64,000 bases of DNA from Bacteroidales bacterium (GCA_015709215.1 JACCQN010000007.1:23540-87539), one strand, 5' to 3'. Shown: positions 51,805-63,966, counted from the stretch's first letter. Notes: generated by a model from the letters alone, not told the origin. Made by a program: numbers and translations.

Positions 51805-53388
51805 ATGGCAATTATAAAACCCGCAGAAGTATCAGCAATTCTACGTCAGGAACTGGCCGGATTCAAAACCGATGCCGTATTGGAAGAAGTTGGGTCTGTA
51901 TTACAAATCGGTGATGGTATTGCACGAGTTTATGGTATGGGAAATGCGGAATCGGGCGAGCTCGTCGAATTTGAGGAAAATGGCCTGATGGGAATCGTGC
52001 TCAATCTGGAAGAAGACAACGTGGGTGTTGTGCTGCTGGGAGATAATGAAAGTATCAATGAGGGCGACACTGTAAAGCGTACCGGCCGTATTGCTTCACT
52101 GCAAGTGGGCGAAGGCATGCTCGGGCGCGTAATCAACACACTCGGTGAGCCAATTGACGGTAAAGGTGATATCGAAGGCGAAACTTATGAAATGCCGCTA
52201 GAGCGTAAAGCTCCCGGTGTAATTTTCCGCCAGCCTGTAAACGAACCACTTCAAACAGGGATCAAAGCGATCGACGCTATGATACCGATTGGTCGCGGAC
52301 AGCGCGAGTTGATCATTGGTGACCGTCAGACAGGTAAAACAGCGATTGCTATCGATACCATTTTGAATCAGAAGGAGTTTTATGATCACGGCGAACCGGT
52401 TTACTGCATTTATGTGGCTATTGGTCAGAAAGGATCAACAGTAGCACAGATCGTTAAAACCCTCGAAGACAATGGCGCGATGCCTTATAGCGTAGTGATT
52501 TCGGCTACGGCATCCGATCCGGCTGCCATGCAGTTTTATGCGCCTTTTGCAGGTGCTGCCATTGGCGAGTTTTTCCGCGATACAGGACGTCCTGCTTTGG
52601 TGATTTATGATGACCTCTCAAAACAGGCAGTTGCCTATCGCGAGGTTTCGCTGTTGCTGCGTCGTCCTCCAGGCCGTGAGGCTTATCCTGGTGATGTGTT
52701 TTATCTCCATTCACGCCTGCTCGAACGTGCTGCCAAGGTAATCAACTCCGACGAGATCGCCAAAAACATGAATGATCTGCCTGAGAGTATTAGGCATATG
52801 GTAAAAGGTGGGGGATCGCTTACAGCACTTCCTATTATCGAAACACAGGCAGGAGACGTTTCGGCATATATCCCAACAAACGTTATTTCGATTACCGACG
52901 GCCAGATATTCCTCGAAACCAATCTGTTCAACGCCGGTATCCGGCCAGCAATCAATGTTGGTATTTCGGTATCGCGTGTTGGTGGTAATGCGCAGATTAA
53001 ATCCATGAAAAAAGTTGCCGGAACCTTGAAACTTGATCAGGCACAATTCCGTGAACTGGAAGCCTTTTCAAAGTTTGGTTCCGATCTTGATGCTGCTACA
53101 ATGGCGGTTTTGGACAAAGGTCGTCGTAATGTGGAAATCCTGAAACAGCCTCAATATTCACCAATGAAGGTTGAAAACCAGGTGGCAATTATTTTCGCCG
53201 GAACACAGAATCTGCTCAGAAAAGTGCCTGTAAACAAAGTAAACGATTTTCAGGATACTTTCCTTCATCACCTCGAAGAGCATCATGCCGAACTGCTTAA
53301 AGAATTAAAGGCTGGAAAATATACCGACGAAATTATTGAAAAATTGCGAAAAGTGGCTACTGATATTGCTGCCACTTATGAAAAATAG
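51805..53388 (+). CDS. atpA: ATP synthase F1 subunit alpha
   Basis: A 527-residue subunit with the nucleotide site Walker [17 protein letters not shown] near residue 172, the beta-barrel start [20 protein letters not shown], and the arginine finger region around [19 protein letters not shown]. Alpha sites bind nucleotide without catalysis and supply arginine to the beta sites. Beta itself is encoded on the opposite strand at 55230-56741. Confident call. Confidence 0.97.
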   Translation: MAIIKPAEVSAILRQELAGFKTDAVLEEVGSVLQIGDGIARVYGMGNAESGELVEFEENGLMGIVLNLEEDNVGVVLLGDNESINEGDTVKRTGRIASLQVGEGMLGRVINTLGEPIDGKGDIEGETYEMPLERKAPGVIFRQPVNEPLQTGIKAIDAMIPIGRGQRELIIGDRQTGKTAIAIDTILNQKEFYDHGEPVYCIYVAIGQKGSTVAQIVKTLEDNGAMPYSVVISATASDPAAMQFYAPFAGAAIGEFFRDTGRPALVIYDDLSKQAVAYREVSLLLRRPPGREAYPGDVFYLHSRLLERAAKVINSDEIAKNMNDLPESIRHMVKGGGSLTALPIIETQAGDVSAYIPTNVISITDGQIFLETNLFNAGIRPAINVGISVSRVGGNAQIKSMKKVAGTLKLDQAQFRELEAFSKFGSDLDAATMAVLDKGRRNVEILKQPQYSPMKVENQVAIIFAGTQNLLRKVPVNKVNDFQDTFLHHLEEHHAELLKELKAGKYTDEIIEKLRKVATDIAATYEK

Positions 53389-53423
53389 TTCTTTTTGTGC
53401 ATCAATACTAAACCATTCAAACG

Positions 53424-54308
53424 ATGGCCAATTTAAAAGAAGTAAGAACACGTATTGAGTCCGTCAACTCAACAAAGCAGATTACCAGTGCAATGAAAAT
53501 GGTGGCTGCTTCCAAATTGCGCCGCGCTCAAAATGCGATTACGACCATGCGGCCTTATGCAGCCAAACTGCAGGAATTGATGCAGGATTTGAATAGAAGC
53601 GTGGAGCAAGCCAACGATAATAAATATGCAGTGGTTAGGCCTGCCGAAAAGATTTTGCTTGTGCCTGTAACATCAAATCGCGGATTATGTGGCGCTTTCA
53701 ACACAAACGTGATACGTGCAACCGTGAAGTTGATCAACGAAGATTATGAAGCTCAGCATAAGGCAGGAAATCTAAAGGTTTTTTGCATAGGTAAAAAAGG
53801 AGAGGAGTTCTTTAAAAGCCGGAAAATAAGCATATACAAAGTGAATAATCATGTTTTTGATAACCTTGTTTTTAGTGAGGTAGTGCCCATTGCCCAAGAA
53901 TTGATGGATATTTTTGTTGCAGGCGAATTCGATCAGATATTATTTGTGTATAATCAATTCAAAAATGCAGCCACACAGCTTTTGATCCACGAACAGTTTC
54001 TTCCGGTCGAAATGCCCCAGCTGGAGGATGATAAACAACACGAGGGTGTTGATTATATTTTTGAGCCCGGTAAAGATGAAATTTTGGATGAGCTAATTCC
54101 TAAATCACTTAAAATTCAGGTTTATAAAATGTTGCTCGACAGCTTTGCCTCCGAGCATGGTGCCCGGATGACGGCGATGCATAAAGCTACTGATAATGCC
54201 ACAGAACTCCTTAAGGATTTGAAATTGAGTTATAACAAGGCCCGTCAGGCTGCCATCACAAACGAAATCCTTGAGATTGTTGGAGGAGCCAATGCCCTGA
54301 ATGGTTAA
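53424..54308 (+). CDS. atpG: ATP synthase F1 subunit gamma
   Basis: A 294-residue rotor shaft. The N-terminal helix TRIESVNSTKQITSAMKMVA and the C-terminal helix MTAMHKATDNATELLKDLKL, ending NEILEIVGGANAL, form the coiled coil inside the alpha-beta head. VTSNRGLCGAFNTNVI marks the globular part. It is the last plus-strand ATP synthase gene; ferritin follows 71 bases later and may be read through, since no terminator is seen between them. Confidence 0.96.
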   Translation: MANLKEVRTRIESVNSTKQITSAMKMVAASKLRRAQNAITTMRPYAAKLQELMQDLNRSVEQANDNKYAVVRPAEKILLVPVTSNRGLCGAFNTNVIRATVKLINEDYEAQHKAGNLKVFCIGKKGEEFFKSRKISIYKVNNHVFDNLVFSEVVPIAQELMDIFVAGEFDQILFVYNQFKNAATQLLIHEQFLPVEMPQLEDDKQHEGVDYIFEPGKDEILDELIPKSLKIQVYKMLLDSFASEHGARMTAMHKATDNATELLKDLKLSYNKARQAAITNEILEIVGGANALNG

Positions 54309-54379
54309 GAATGGTTAATAAATTACTAAGATTGAACCTGGCAGAGTACTGATTGTTTATCTACTAAAACGCAAGAGCT

Positions 54380-54895
54380 ATGTTAAAGAAAAAAGTTGAA
54401 GACGCATTGAATGCGCAAATTTTAAAAGAGGAACATTCCTCACGGATTTATTTGGCCATGGCAATCTGGTGCGAAGCAAACGGATATCCGGGCGCAGCTG
54501 CATTTTTGTATCGCCAAACAGACGAAGAACGTATGCATCAGCTCAAGCTGATACATTATGTAAACGATCGTGGTGGCAAGGCTGTGATCGGTTCATTGGA
54601 AAAACCCGAAGCCAGCTATAATTCACTCGTGGATGTGTTTCAGAAAGTGATGAAACATGAGCAATACATCACTGAATCAATCAACGAGGTGTATGCTATC
54701 ACACTGGAAGAAAAAGATTTTACCACCGGCAACTTCTTGCAATGGTATATCAATGAGCAAATTGAAGAGGAAAGTACCATGAGTAACATTTTGGATAAGC
54801 TCAACCTGGTTGGCGACCAAAAAGGTGGCATGTTCCACATTGATAAAGAGCTGGAAGCAATGGCAGCTGCGGCATTAAACGCGTCTGCTGGTTAG
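54380..54895 (+). CDS. ftnA: Non-heme ferritin
   Basis: A 171-residue four-helix ferritin. Ferroxidase ligands are visible in EEHSSRIYLAMAIWCE (first Glu), TDEERMHQLKLI (Glu and His), and the later Glu/Gln in YINEQIEEESTMSNI. It stores iron in a 24-subunit shell and detoxifies ferrous iron. The gene stands between the two converging halves of the ATP synthase genes and faces atpC across a shared terminator. Whether it is co-transcribed with atpG is not known. Confidence 0.94.
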   Translation: MLKKKVEDALNAQILKEEHSSRIYLAMAIWCEANGYPGAAAFLYRQTDEERMHQLKLIHYVNDRGGKAVIGSLEKPEASYNSLVDVFQKVMKHEQYITESINEVYAITLEEKDFTTGNFLQWYINEQIEEESTMSNILDKLNLVGDQKGGMFHIDKELEAMAAAALNASAG

Positions 54896-54915
54896 AAAAG
54901 AAAAGGTGTAGCTTC

Positions 54916-54962
54916 AAAAAAAATTAGCCGGCAATGTGAAAAACAAAGCCGGCATTTTTATT
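54916..54962. terminator. Bidirectional terminator between ftnA and atpC
   Basis: GCCGGC (54927-54932) pairs with GCCGGC (54948-54953), with an A-run before and a T-run after, so it can stop transcription from both sides. Confidence 0.8.
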
Positions 54963-54977
54963 GCGTTTAGTTTTGCG

Positions 54978-55214
54978 TTATTCTGCTAGCACCAATACTT
55001 TGTTATGCAGTACTTCAAGCACGCCACCATTAATTTCCAGAAATTGATCTTTACGATCTTGCTGGTGGTATTTGATGCGTCCTTTGCCTAGTGCAGCAAT
55101 CATAGGTGCGTGGTTATTCAGTATTTCAAAAAGGCCATCGAGCCCGGGAAGCTGAACCAGCTCCACTTCTCCCTCAAACAAAGTGGCATCGGGTGTGATA
55201 ACTTCTAGTTTCAT
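54978..55214 (-). CDS. atpC: ATP synthase F1 subunit epsilon (short form)
   Basis: A 78-residue protein comprising only the N-terminal beta-sandwich (LEVITPDATLFEGEVELVQL, PGLDGLFEILNNHAPMIAAL). The two-helix C-terminal domain, which in longer epsilons (about 130-140 residues) can block rotation, is absent. Short epsilons are common in this phylum. It couples gamma to the c-ring. It lies 15 bases after atpD. Confidence 0.93.
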   Translation of the reverse strand: MKLEVITPDATLFEGEVELVQLPGLDGLFEILNNHAPMIAALGKGRIKYHQQDRKDQFLEINGGVLEVLHNKVLVLAE

Positions 55215-55229
55215 AGCAGAAATTTAGAG

Positions 55230-56792
<1,563 letters not shown>

Positions 56793-56851
56793 TCAATTCG
56801 TTTTAAATGGGTTAAAATACTGGTTTTTTGCAAAAAATGACGGGATTATAA

Positions 56852-57466
56852 TTAATGACCTTTCAAAAATTTGCGTTCAAAAAGTAAGAGCCATAAAACT
56901 CCAATGGTTATAGCAGCATCAGCAATATTGAAAACAGGTCGAAAAAAGATAAAATAACCATCGTTGCCGAAAATAAAATTTGGTATCCATGCTGGTGCTT
57001 CGGCCTGATTGAGAATCAGAATCGGGAAATAGAACATATCTACCACTTTTCCATGTAAAAAACCGGCGTATCCACCTGCTTCCGGAAGAAAAGAGGCTAC
57101 GTTGTGGTAGCTGCTCGAACTGAAAAGGAGTCCGTAAAAAGCACTATCGATAATATTTCCGATAGCACCGGCCAGAATCATCGAAAGGCCAAAAATCGCG
57201 CCAAAGCTGGTTTTTTTACGCGTTAGCAATACCAGATAAACGAGTATGACGATTACGGCTAAAATTCGGAAAATGCTGAGTGCTAATTTCCCCCATTCAC
57301 CTGCAAACTCAAGACCGAAAGCCATTCCATTGTTTTCAGTGAAATGGATGATAAACCAATTAGTCACAGGAATTTCCTGCCCAATGGTCATGGTGAGCTT
57401 GATATAGAACTTGAGTGCTTGATCGAGTAAAAGCACGAAAAAAACGAGGAGCAAGGGTTTTTTCAA
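56852..57466 (-). CDS. lspA: Lipoprotein signal peptidase (signal peptidase II)
   Basis: A 204-residue inner-membrane aspartyl protease with four membrane helices, cutting prolipoproteins before the lipidated Cys. Catalytic aspartates lie in AGAIGNIIDSAFYG and PVFNIADAAITIG. The helper motifs NNGMAFGLEF and GKVVDMFYFPI are intact. The start is a TTG at 57466; no better start is seen. An insertion between helices 3 and 4 (AEAPAWIPNFIFGNDGYFIF) makes it longer than E. coli LspA, as is usual in Bacteroidota. It sits downstream of the TraR/DksA-like gene. Confidence 0.92.
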   Translation of the reverse strand: MKKPLLLVFFVLLLDQALKFYIKLTMTIGQEIPVTNWFIIHFTENNGMAFGLEFAGEWGKLALSIFRILAVIVILVYLVLLTRKKTSFGAIFGLSMILAGAIGNIIDSAFYGLLFSSSSYHNVASFLPEAGGYAGFLHGKVVDMFYFPILILNQAEAPAWIPNFIFGNDGYFIFFRPVFNIADAAITIGVLWLLLFERKFLKGH

Positions 57467-57592
57467 GGTGGGCTATGTTTTTTTTGCAAAAATAAATTTA
57501 CCCTTTTTAATTGACGGTTAAAGTTTGCTCAAAAAGGGGTATGATAATAGTTGTGATTTTCATATGAAAATACTTCCACTGCAAGATCAAAA

Positions 57593-58006
57593 TCAAGCTC
57601 TGGGTTGTTTCAGTTTTGCTTCGATACTCAATGTGGCGTGTGGCACGATGCGCAACCTTTCTTTTGGAATCAGTTTGCCGGTAACCCTGCAAATGCCATA
57701 GGTTTTGTTTTCGATGCGAATCAAAGCATTTTCAAGATTGTTGATAAACTTTTGCTGGCGTGCTGCAAGCCGGCCATTTTCTTCCTTCGAAAGCACCTGA
57801 TATCCTTCTTCCAACACTTTAAAAGTGGGAGAAGTGTCATCGGTTCCATTTTCGTCTCCGGTCGAAATCGCCTCTGTAAGCAATTTCAGATCAGCTCTTG
57901 CTTTTTCCAGTTTATCCAAAATAATGCTTTTGAACTCTTCCAGCTCCTCATCAGAATAGCGGTTCTTTTTTGATTCGGTATCCTGAATTTTCTCTTGCTC
58001 TTTCAT
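57593..58006 (-). CDS. TraR/DksA-type protein, zinc site degenerate
   Basis: A 137-residue protein. A helical hairpin (EELEEFKSIILDKLEKARAD ... LEEGYQVLSKEENGRLAARQ) precedes the DksA-like tail ALIRIENKTYGICRVTGKLI, then PKERLRIVPHATLSIEAK. Classic DksA has a four-Cys zinc finger here; only one Cys remains, as in many Bacteroidota relatives. DksA proteins bind the RNA polymerase secondary channel and modulate rRNA and amino-acid promoters; that role is inferred. It lies between ileS and lspA, a conserved order in the phylum. Confidence 0.85.
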   Translation of the reverse strand: MKEQEKIQDTESKKNRYSDEELEEFKSIILDKLEKARADLKLLTEAISTGDENGTDDTSPTFKVLEEGYQVLSKEENGRLAARQQKFINNLENALIRIENKTYGICRVTGKLIPKERLRIVPHATLSIEAKLKQPRA

Positions 58007-58033
58007 AGCTTTAGGTGTTTGTTAATCAGCATG

Positions 58034-58053
58034 CCTTACACATAAGGTTTTTT
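58034..58053. other. Small hairpin between ileS and the DksA-like gene
   Basis: CCTTA/TAAGG with loop CACA, then a T-run in the plus direction. Both genes here are minus-strand, so it is at most a weak structure in their shared transcript. Confidence 0.3.
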
Positions 58054-58112
58054 ATTCCGGTATAAATATAAGGCAAAAAACTAAACATGGTGCATGCTTT
58101 CTTTAAAAATCT

Positions 58113-61100
58113 CTATGAGGCCTTGCTAATACTTAGTTTAACCTTCACGTTTTCAATCAGATCTAGTTCATTAACATTGGCGTTTTCCAACGCATCATGC
58201 CAACTAAGCTGTGCCAATGTTTCAGAACAGATATAGTCCCTAAACTGTTCAACGGCTTCATGAATAATTGTATTGCTTTCGATCTGAAGAATAATTTTAT
58301 CTGTAACTTCAAGTCCCTGATCTTTACGCAGATTTTGAACCCTGTTGATGAGTTCTCTTGCCAGGCCTTCGTTCGCAAGTTCGGAAGTAATCGTGATGTC
58401 AAGAGCCACTGTAAGTTGATCCTGCGTGCTCACCATCCAGCCTGGGATATCTTCTGTAAGAATTTCGACATCAGCCAGATTCAACACAACTTCCTGTCCT
58501 TCGATTTGCAGATTGGCTCCTTGATTTTTTTCAAAATCCCTGATTTCTTCTTGTTCAAACTTGGCAAAAGCAGCAGCAATTTGTTTCATCAGGCGACCAT
58601 ATTTTGGTCCAAGGCTTTTAAAATTGGGCTTAATCTTTTTTACGAGCATGGCGGTGTCTTCTCCGAGGTATTCAATCGATTTTACGTTTACCTCCGAAAG
58701 AATCAGGTCCGACACTTTTTCGAGCTGAAGCTGCATTTCGGTGTTTAGCACAGGGATCATAATTTTATTTAGTGGCTGCCTGACGCGTATATTGGATTTT
58801 TTGCGCAGCGAGAGTACCATGGAGGATATTTGCTGTGCCATTTGCATACGTTCTTCCAGTGCTTTATCAATCATTGTTGAATCGGCAACAGGGAAGTATG
58901 TGAGGTGAATGCTTTCATGCTGGTCTTTTCCGCTCACTTTATTCAAGTCGAGATAAAGCTGCTCACTAAAGAAAGGCGCGATAGGCGACATCAGCCGTGC
59001 CACTGTATCCAAACAGGTATAGAGGGTTTGGTAAGCCGAAATTTTATCGTGCGAATAGTTGCCTTTCCAGAATCTTCTCCGCGAAAGGCGCACGTACCAG
59101 TTGCTAAGGTGTTCATCTACAAATTGCTGTATGGCTCGTCCGGCACGAGTGGGTTCGTATTGCTGCAGGGCTTCATCAACTAATAAGATCAACGAATTCA
59201 ACTCGGAAAGTATCCAGCGGTCAATTTCCGGACGTTCGTTATGCTCGATGTCGTTTTCTTCGTATCGGAAACCATCAATATTGGCATAAAGTGCAAAGAA
59301 TGCGTAAGTATTGTATAGCGTCCCGAAGAATTTGCGGCGCACTTCATCCAGCCCATTCAGGTCAAATTTGAGGTTGTCCCAGGGTTGTGCGTTTGTAATC
59401 ATATACCAGCGTGTGGCATCCGGGCCAAATTTGTTGATAGTTTCGAAAGGATCAACAGCATTGCCCAAACGTTTAGACATTTTATTGCCGTTTTTGTCCA
59501 ATACCAGCCCATTCGAAACAACTGTTTTATAGGCTACAGAGTCGAAAAGCATGGCAGCGATGGCATGTAATGTAAAGAACCATCCGCGGGTTTGATCAAC
59601 CCCTTCGGCAATAAAGTCGGCTGGGAAATTTTTTTCAAATAATTCCTTGTTTTCAAAAGGATAGTGCATCTGGGCATAGGGCATAGCACCCGAATCGAAC
59701 CACACATCGATTAAATCGGGTTCGCGGTACATTGGTTTGCCGCTATCACTGAGTAACACGATTTTATCAACGTAAGGCCGGTGCAGGTCGAAGCGTTCGT
59801 AATTTTCAGCGCTAAAATCAGAGGCCTCATAGTTTTCCAGCGGATTATGATCCATCAGGCCGGCCTCTATGGCTTTATCAATGGCAGCTTTCAGTTCGGC
59901 AGCCGAACCAATTATTTTTTGCTCAGAGCGGTCTTCACTTGTCCAGATAGGTAATGGTACTCCCCAAAATCTTGAGCGTGAAAGGTTCCAGTCGACCAGA
60001 TTTTCGAGCCAGTTGCCAAAGCGTCCTTCTCCTGTTGATTTAGGTTTCCAGTTGATAGTATTATTCAGTTCGAGCATCCGTTCCTTGAAAGCGGTAGTGC
60101 GAATAAACCAGCTATCGAGCGGATAGTACAAAACGGGCTTATCGGTGCGCCAGCAATGCGGATAGCTGTGTGTAAACTTCTCGATGCGGAAGGCTTTATT
60201 TTCTTTTTTCAGCATCACGGCTATATCCACATCCAGGGTGGGTGCATCGGCCGAAAGGCTGCTGTCGTAATCATTTTTTACCGGCCTTCCGGCAAATTCA
60301 GTATAAAGTGCTGTGTTTACATAATCTTTTACGAAGGCCTCATCAAGCTCGTCAATGCTGAAAAAGCGGCCAGTGAGATCAACCATGGGTCTGCGGATGC
60401 CTTCTTTGTCGATGAGGATCAGTGGAACAATACCTGATTGTTTGGCAACACGATCGTCGTCGGCACCAAAAGTAGGTGCGATATGTACAATTCCGGTTCC
60501 GTCTTCGGTGGTAACAAAATCGCCCGTAATTACCCTAAAAGCCTCTCCCATTGGTTTAACCCACGGGATAAGCTGTTCATACTGAATATCTTTGAGCTGT
60601 TCGCCTTTGAATTCGTCCAGGATTACGTAGGGTATTTTTTTATCACCAGCTTTGTATCCCGACAGTGCTGCATTCTCCATACTCGGGTCGAAATAGGCAT
60701 TTACCAATGCTTTAGCCATGATAAGCTGCACAGGTTCGGCGGTGTAGGGATTGAAGGTTTTAATCAGCAGATAATCGATTTTTGAGCCCACAGCCAAAGC
60801 GGTGTTCGAAGGCAGTGTCCAGGGAGTAGTCGTCCAGGCCAGGAAATAGAGCGGAATGTTATCTTCTGCTTTGAGGAAGGAAGTTTTTTCGTTTTTAACA
60901 ACTTTAAACTGAGCCGTGGCAGAAGTGTCTTTTACATCGCGATAACAGCCGGGCTGATTAAGCTCGTGTGTGCTAAGGCCGGTTCCTGCTGCTGGTGAAT
61001 AAGGCTGTATGGTATATCCTTTGTAAAGCAGACCTTTATCATATAGTTTCGACAGCAGATGCCAAACTGTTTCAATATATTTGTTGTCGAATGTGATATA

Positions 61101-61547
61101 AGGATTTTCCAGATCGACCCAATAGCCCATTGCTTTGGTCAGCTCGTCCCACAGGTCTTTGTATTTCATCACTTCAGTGCGACAGGCTTTGTTGTAGTCT
61201 TCAACCGATATTTTGCTGCCAATGTCTTCTTTGGTGATTCCGAGGCTTTTTTCTACGCTGATTTCGACGGGCAGTCCGTGTGTGTCCCAGCCGGCCTTGC
61301 GGTCAACAAACTTTCCCTTTAGGGTTTGATAGCGGCAAAAAATATCCTTGATTGCACGAGCCATCACATGGTGAATGCCCGGAATACCATTAGCCGAAGG
61401 CGGGCCTTCGTAAAACACAAATGGTTCGTTTCCCCGGCGTGTATCGAGGCTTTTTTTAAAGATGTCTTCTTTCTCCCAAAATTCGCGGATTTCGTCGCCT
61501 ATACGTTTCAAATCCAGCTGCTTGTATTCCTTATAAGTTGGCTTCAT
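58113..61547 (-). CDS. ileS: Isoleucyl-tRNA synthetase
   Basis: A 1144-residue class I synthetase that charges tRNA-Ile. The HIGH-type motif reads GPPSANGIPGIHHVMARAIK, a variant ending GIHH. The second active-site motif is GNKMSKRLGNAVDP. The CP1 editing domain occupies roughly 200-420, with TTPWTLPSNTALAVG and GTGIVHIAPTFGADDD. The anticodon-binding and C-terminal extension run from about 690 to the end, without a terminal zinc-finger cluster. Length and motif style match the eukaryote-like IleRS branch common in Bacteroidota. It heads the ileS - DksA-like - lspA group. Confidence 0.95.
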   Translation of the reverse strand: MKPTYKEYKQLDLKRIGDEIREFWEKEDIFKKSLDTRRGNEPFVFYEGPPSANGIPGIHHVMARAIKDIFCRYQTLKGKFVDRKAGWDTHGLPVEISVEKSLGITKEDIGSKISVEDYNKACRTEVMKYKDLWDELTKAMGYWVDLENPYITFDNKYIETVWHLLSKLYDKGLLYKGYTIQPYSPAAGTGLSTHELNQPGCYRDVKDTSATAQFKVVKNEKTSFLKAEDNIPLYFLAWTTTPWTLPSNTALAVGSKIDYLLIKTFNPYTAEPVQLIMAKALVNAYFDPSMENAALSGYKAGDKKIPYVILDEFKGEQLKDIQYEQLIPWVKPMGEAFRVITGDFVTTEDGTGIVHIAPTFGADDDRVAKQSGIVPLILIDKEGIRRPMVDLTGRFFSIDELDEAFVKDYVNTALYTEFAGRPVKNDYDSSLSADAPTLDVDIAVMLKKENKAFRIEKFTHSYPHCWRTDKPVLYYPLDSWFIRTTAFKERMLELNNTINWKPKSTGEGRFGNWLENLVDWNLSRSRFWGVPLPIWTSEDRSEQKIIGSAAELKAAIDKAIEAGLMDHNPLENYEASDFSAENYERFDLHRPYVDKIVLLSDSGKPMYREPDLIDVWFDSGAMPYAQMHYPFENKELFEKNFPADFIAEGVDQTRGWFFTLHAIAAMLFDSVAYKTVVSNGLVLDKNGNKMSKRLGNAVDPFETINKFGPDATRWYMITNAQPWDNLKFDLNGLDEVRRKFFGTLYNTYAFFALYANIDGFRYEENDIEHNERPEIDRWILSELNSLILLVDEALQQYEPTRAGRAIQQFVDEHLSNWYVRLSRRRFWKGNYSHDKISAYQTLYTCLDTVARLMSPIAPFFSEQLYLDLNKVSGKDQHESIHLTYFPVADSTMIDKALEERMQMAQQISSMVLSLRKKSNIRVRQPLNKIMIPVLNTEMQLQLEKVSDLILSEVNVKSIEYLGEDTAMLVKKIKPNFKSLGPKYGRLMKQIAAAFAKFEQEEIRDFEKNQGANLQIEGQEVVLNLADVEILTEDIPGWMVSTQDQLTVALDITITSELANEGLARELINRVQNLRKDQGLEVTDKIILQIESNTIIHEAVEQFRDYICSETLAQLSWHDALENANVNELDLIENVKVKLSISKAS

Positions 61548-62370
61548 AATAGCGTTTGAGATAGTCTTAAAAAATTGGGTGCAAAGCTAGTTTATTTTTT
61601 TTGTTTTGCCTTATATTCAAGCAGATGAATTAGGTCAATTCTACAGTGATCAGGTACGATATTAGGGCTTAATTTTGACACGGCTTTTCATAGTTCTGAA
61701 ATAGAATTTGGCAAGGCACACTTTTCTTGTTCCTTGCTGAACAAAAGGGACCAATTAGAGGCCTAAGAATTAATAAGCTGTTTATGAAAGTATTATTTAC
61801 GAAAATATTGCTTAACAGGGTCTGGTAAAAAGTCTTTAGGACGTTATAGTTAGGCTTGTCGTTAAGCACGGGTATTCGAGGATACAAACCAAAGATGTAT
61901 TAAAATACTTCGAATCGCAGGCAGGCAAAGAGGGTGACGGGCCACAAGCTAACTAGTATAAAATTTCAAAACATAGTTTAATTCGGATTAAACTTTGTTG
62001 AAATAACTGGATTCAAATACTTTAATGTACTGCAAGGGTATGTGAAGATTTCAGTCAAAAACCTTATATTAGGTTTAATTAAATTCTATACAATTTCTAT
62101 TATATCAATTCGTTAGGTGTTTTTTAGCAGATCCTGACCACCACCTCTTACCATTTGGATGCAAATTTTGGCTAACAGATTAAAGATTATGAGTTAGGGT
62201 TGAAATTCTAAGAATTATATTTATAAACGTTAAAAGCGATTCTGCCTTATAATTCTTTGTCTGAATTTGATCAAGTTTTTTAGGAAAGCAGGTAGTTTAA
62301 AGTGAATACGGGAGCTTTGCCACTGCGAAAAGTTGAAAGCACTATCTTTGTGCTGTTAAGAATTTAGCTT
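61548..62370. other. 823-base intergenic region, nothing assigned
   Basis: A 72-codon minus-strand frame (61669-61887) has no recognisable motif and poor codon structure. The stretch is AT-rich with several stops in all frames. No tRNA, repeat pair or strong terminator was found. It may contain decayed sequence. Confidence 0.5.
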
Positions 62371-63786
62371 ATGCCATACATACGTGAGATACTGACGGTT
62401 AACCGTAAAGCACTTGAAATAAATCTTGATTCGACTATCTACGGCAGTTTTGCCGAAATTGGAGGTGGGCAGGAAGTTGCCCGGAATTTTTTTCAGGCCG
62501 GTGGTGCTTCCGGAACGATTGCCAAAACTATTTCGGCTTATGATAAAAGCTATAGCGATGCCATTTATTGTAAAGACAAAAGTGCCAAACGTTACGTTTC
62601 CCGCGAACGGCTGAACTTAATGTTAGATGCAGAGTTTGCCGAACTCACGGGTTTGCTACAGCAGAAGCGTACGGAAAAAACACGCTTTTTTACCTTTGCC
62701 GATACAGTTTCAACACTCAACTACTACAAGAATAATGTTAGCCATGGTTGGATGGGAGTGAGGTTTCAGCTGAAAGAGGGTGGCGATTTTAATCAGGTTA
62801 TTTTGCATGTACGGCTACTCGAAAATGATAATGTGTTGCAGCAAAACACGCTTGGCATTTTAGGCGTGAATCTCTTATATGGCTGTTATTATTTTGCCGA
62901 CAGGCCAAATGCTTTTTTGCAGTCGCTAATGGATAATTTGAGTAGTGATAGGCTGGCCATCACCATGATCCATATGAGCGGTCCTGAGCTGGCCTATGTT
63001 GACAATCGCCTGCTTGGTGTGCAGCTTGTGAAAAACGGCATGACGAAGGCTATTATGTTCGATCGGTATGGACATGTGCAGGAACCGGATGATATGTTGT
63101 ATAAAAAGAATATCCTGATTTTCAGAGGAAGTTTTCGTCCGGTGACCTATGTGACCACCGATATGCTGAAAACCAGTTTCAACTTGTTCAAAAAAGACGA
63201 AGATTACGATAAAAACAACACCCTTTCGTTGTGTGAAATCACATTAAATAACTTGATTGAAGCTGATGATTTTGATGAACGAGATTTTCTGGACAGAGTT
63301 GATTTGCTTAACGAAATGGGACAACATGTGATGGTGAGCAACTTTAGGGAGTTTTATAAGCTGGTGAGTTATCTTTCGCAATTCAGGATGATCAAGATGC
63401 GCCTGGTGATTGGCCTCGACACTTTTAAAAAAGTGATGGATGAACGGTATTATTCCGATCTTAAAGGAGGCATACTCGAAGCGTTGGGCAAGCTGTTTCC
63501 CGATAATGTGAAAGTTTATCTCTATCCGGTTTGGGATGTTAAGCTCAACCGACAATTACATAGTCAGGATATAAACTGGTCAGAGCAGGTCAAATACCTG
63601 TATCAGCATTTGCTTGAAAATCGTAAAATCATTGATATTCAGGATGCACAGTCGCGTTTTCTGCAAATCTTTTCTCATGAAGTACTTGATCTTTTGAGGC
63701 AGGGAAAAAATGAATGGGAAAATCATGTGCCTTCATTTATTGCTAAGCGAATCAAATCCAGGAAGTTATTCGGCTTTACGGAATAA
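62371..63786 (+). CDS. Conserved protein of unknown function
   Basis: A 471-residue soluble protein without signal peptide or membrane segment. The conserved-looking N-terminus STIYGSFAEIGGGQEVARNF, followed by FQAGGASGTIAKTISAYDKS and TRFFTFADTVSTLNYY, is one I have seen in a widespread bacterial family whose database names disagree, so I give none. The second half has acidic and aromatic segments (VTYVTTDMLKTSFNLFKKDE). It stands alone downstream of a long gene-free stretch. No catalytic signature can be named. Confidence 0.75.
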   Translation: MPYIREILTVNRKALEINLDSTIYGSFAEIGGGQEVARNFFQAGGASGTIAKTISAYDKSYSDAIYCKDKSAKRYVSRERLNLMLDAEFAELTGLLQQKRTEKTRFFTFADTVSTLNYYKNNVSHGWMGVRFQLKEGGDFNQVILHVRLLENDNVLQQNTLGILGVNLLYGCYYFADRPNAFLQSLMDNLSSDRLAITMIHMSGPELAYVDNRLLGVQLVKNGMTKAIMFDRYGHVQEPDDMLYKKNILIFRGSFRPVTYVTTDMLKTSFNLFKKDEDYDKNNTLSLCEITLNNLIEADDFDERDFLDRVDLLNEMGQHVMVSNFREFYKLVSYLSQFRMIKMRLVIGLDTFKKVMDERYYSDLKGGILEALGKLFPDNVKVYLYPVWDVKLNRQLHSQDINWSEQVKYLYQHLLENRKIIDIQDAQSRFLQIFSHEVLDLLRQGKNEWENHVPSFIAKRIKSRKLFGFTE

Positions 63787-63966
63787 AATACCGAGTCTAT
63801 ATGGAGAAATTTCTCCCACAAATTTCGCTAATATTTGTAGATTGATAAAAAACCAGGTATCAGAATTAAAAACCTGCGCTAATACGATTAATCTGCAGTA
63901 AATTATTAAAGTTAGTTTTCTTGGAGGAGAATCAATATTTTAGGTTTTTAACCCAACTTGTTAAAA

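Noticed and set aside
61849..61855. GTTAGGC, resembling an attC core like the one at 3073
   Set aside because: An isolated heptamer with no partner GCCTAAC-like arm or foldable stem nearby; probably chance.
61669..61887. 72-codon ORF on the minus strand
   Set aside because: No motif, poor start context, and surrounded by stop-rich AT sequence; not supported as a gene.
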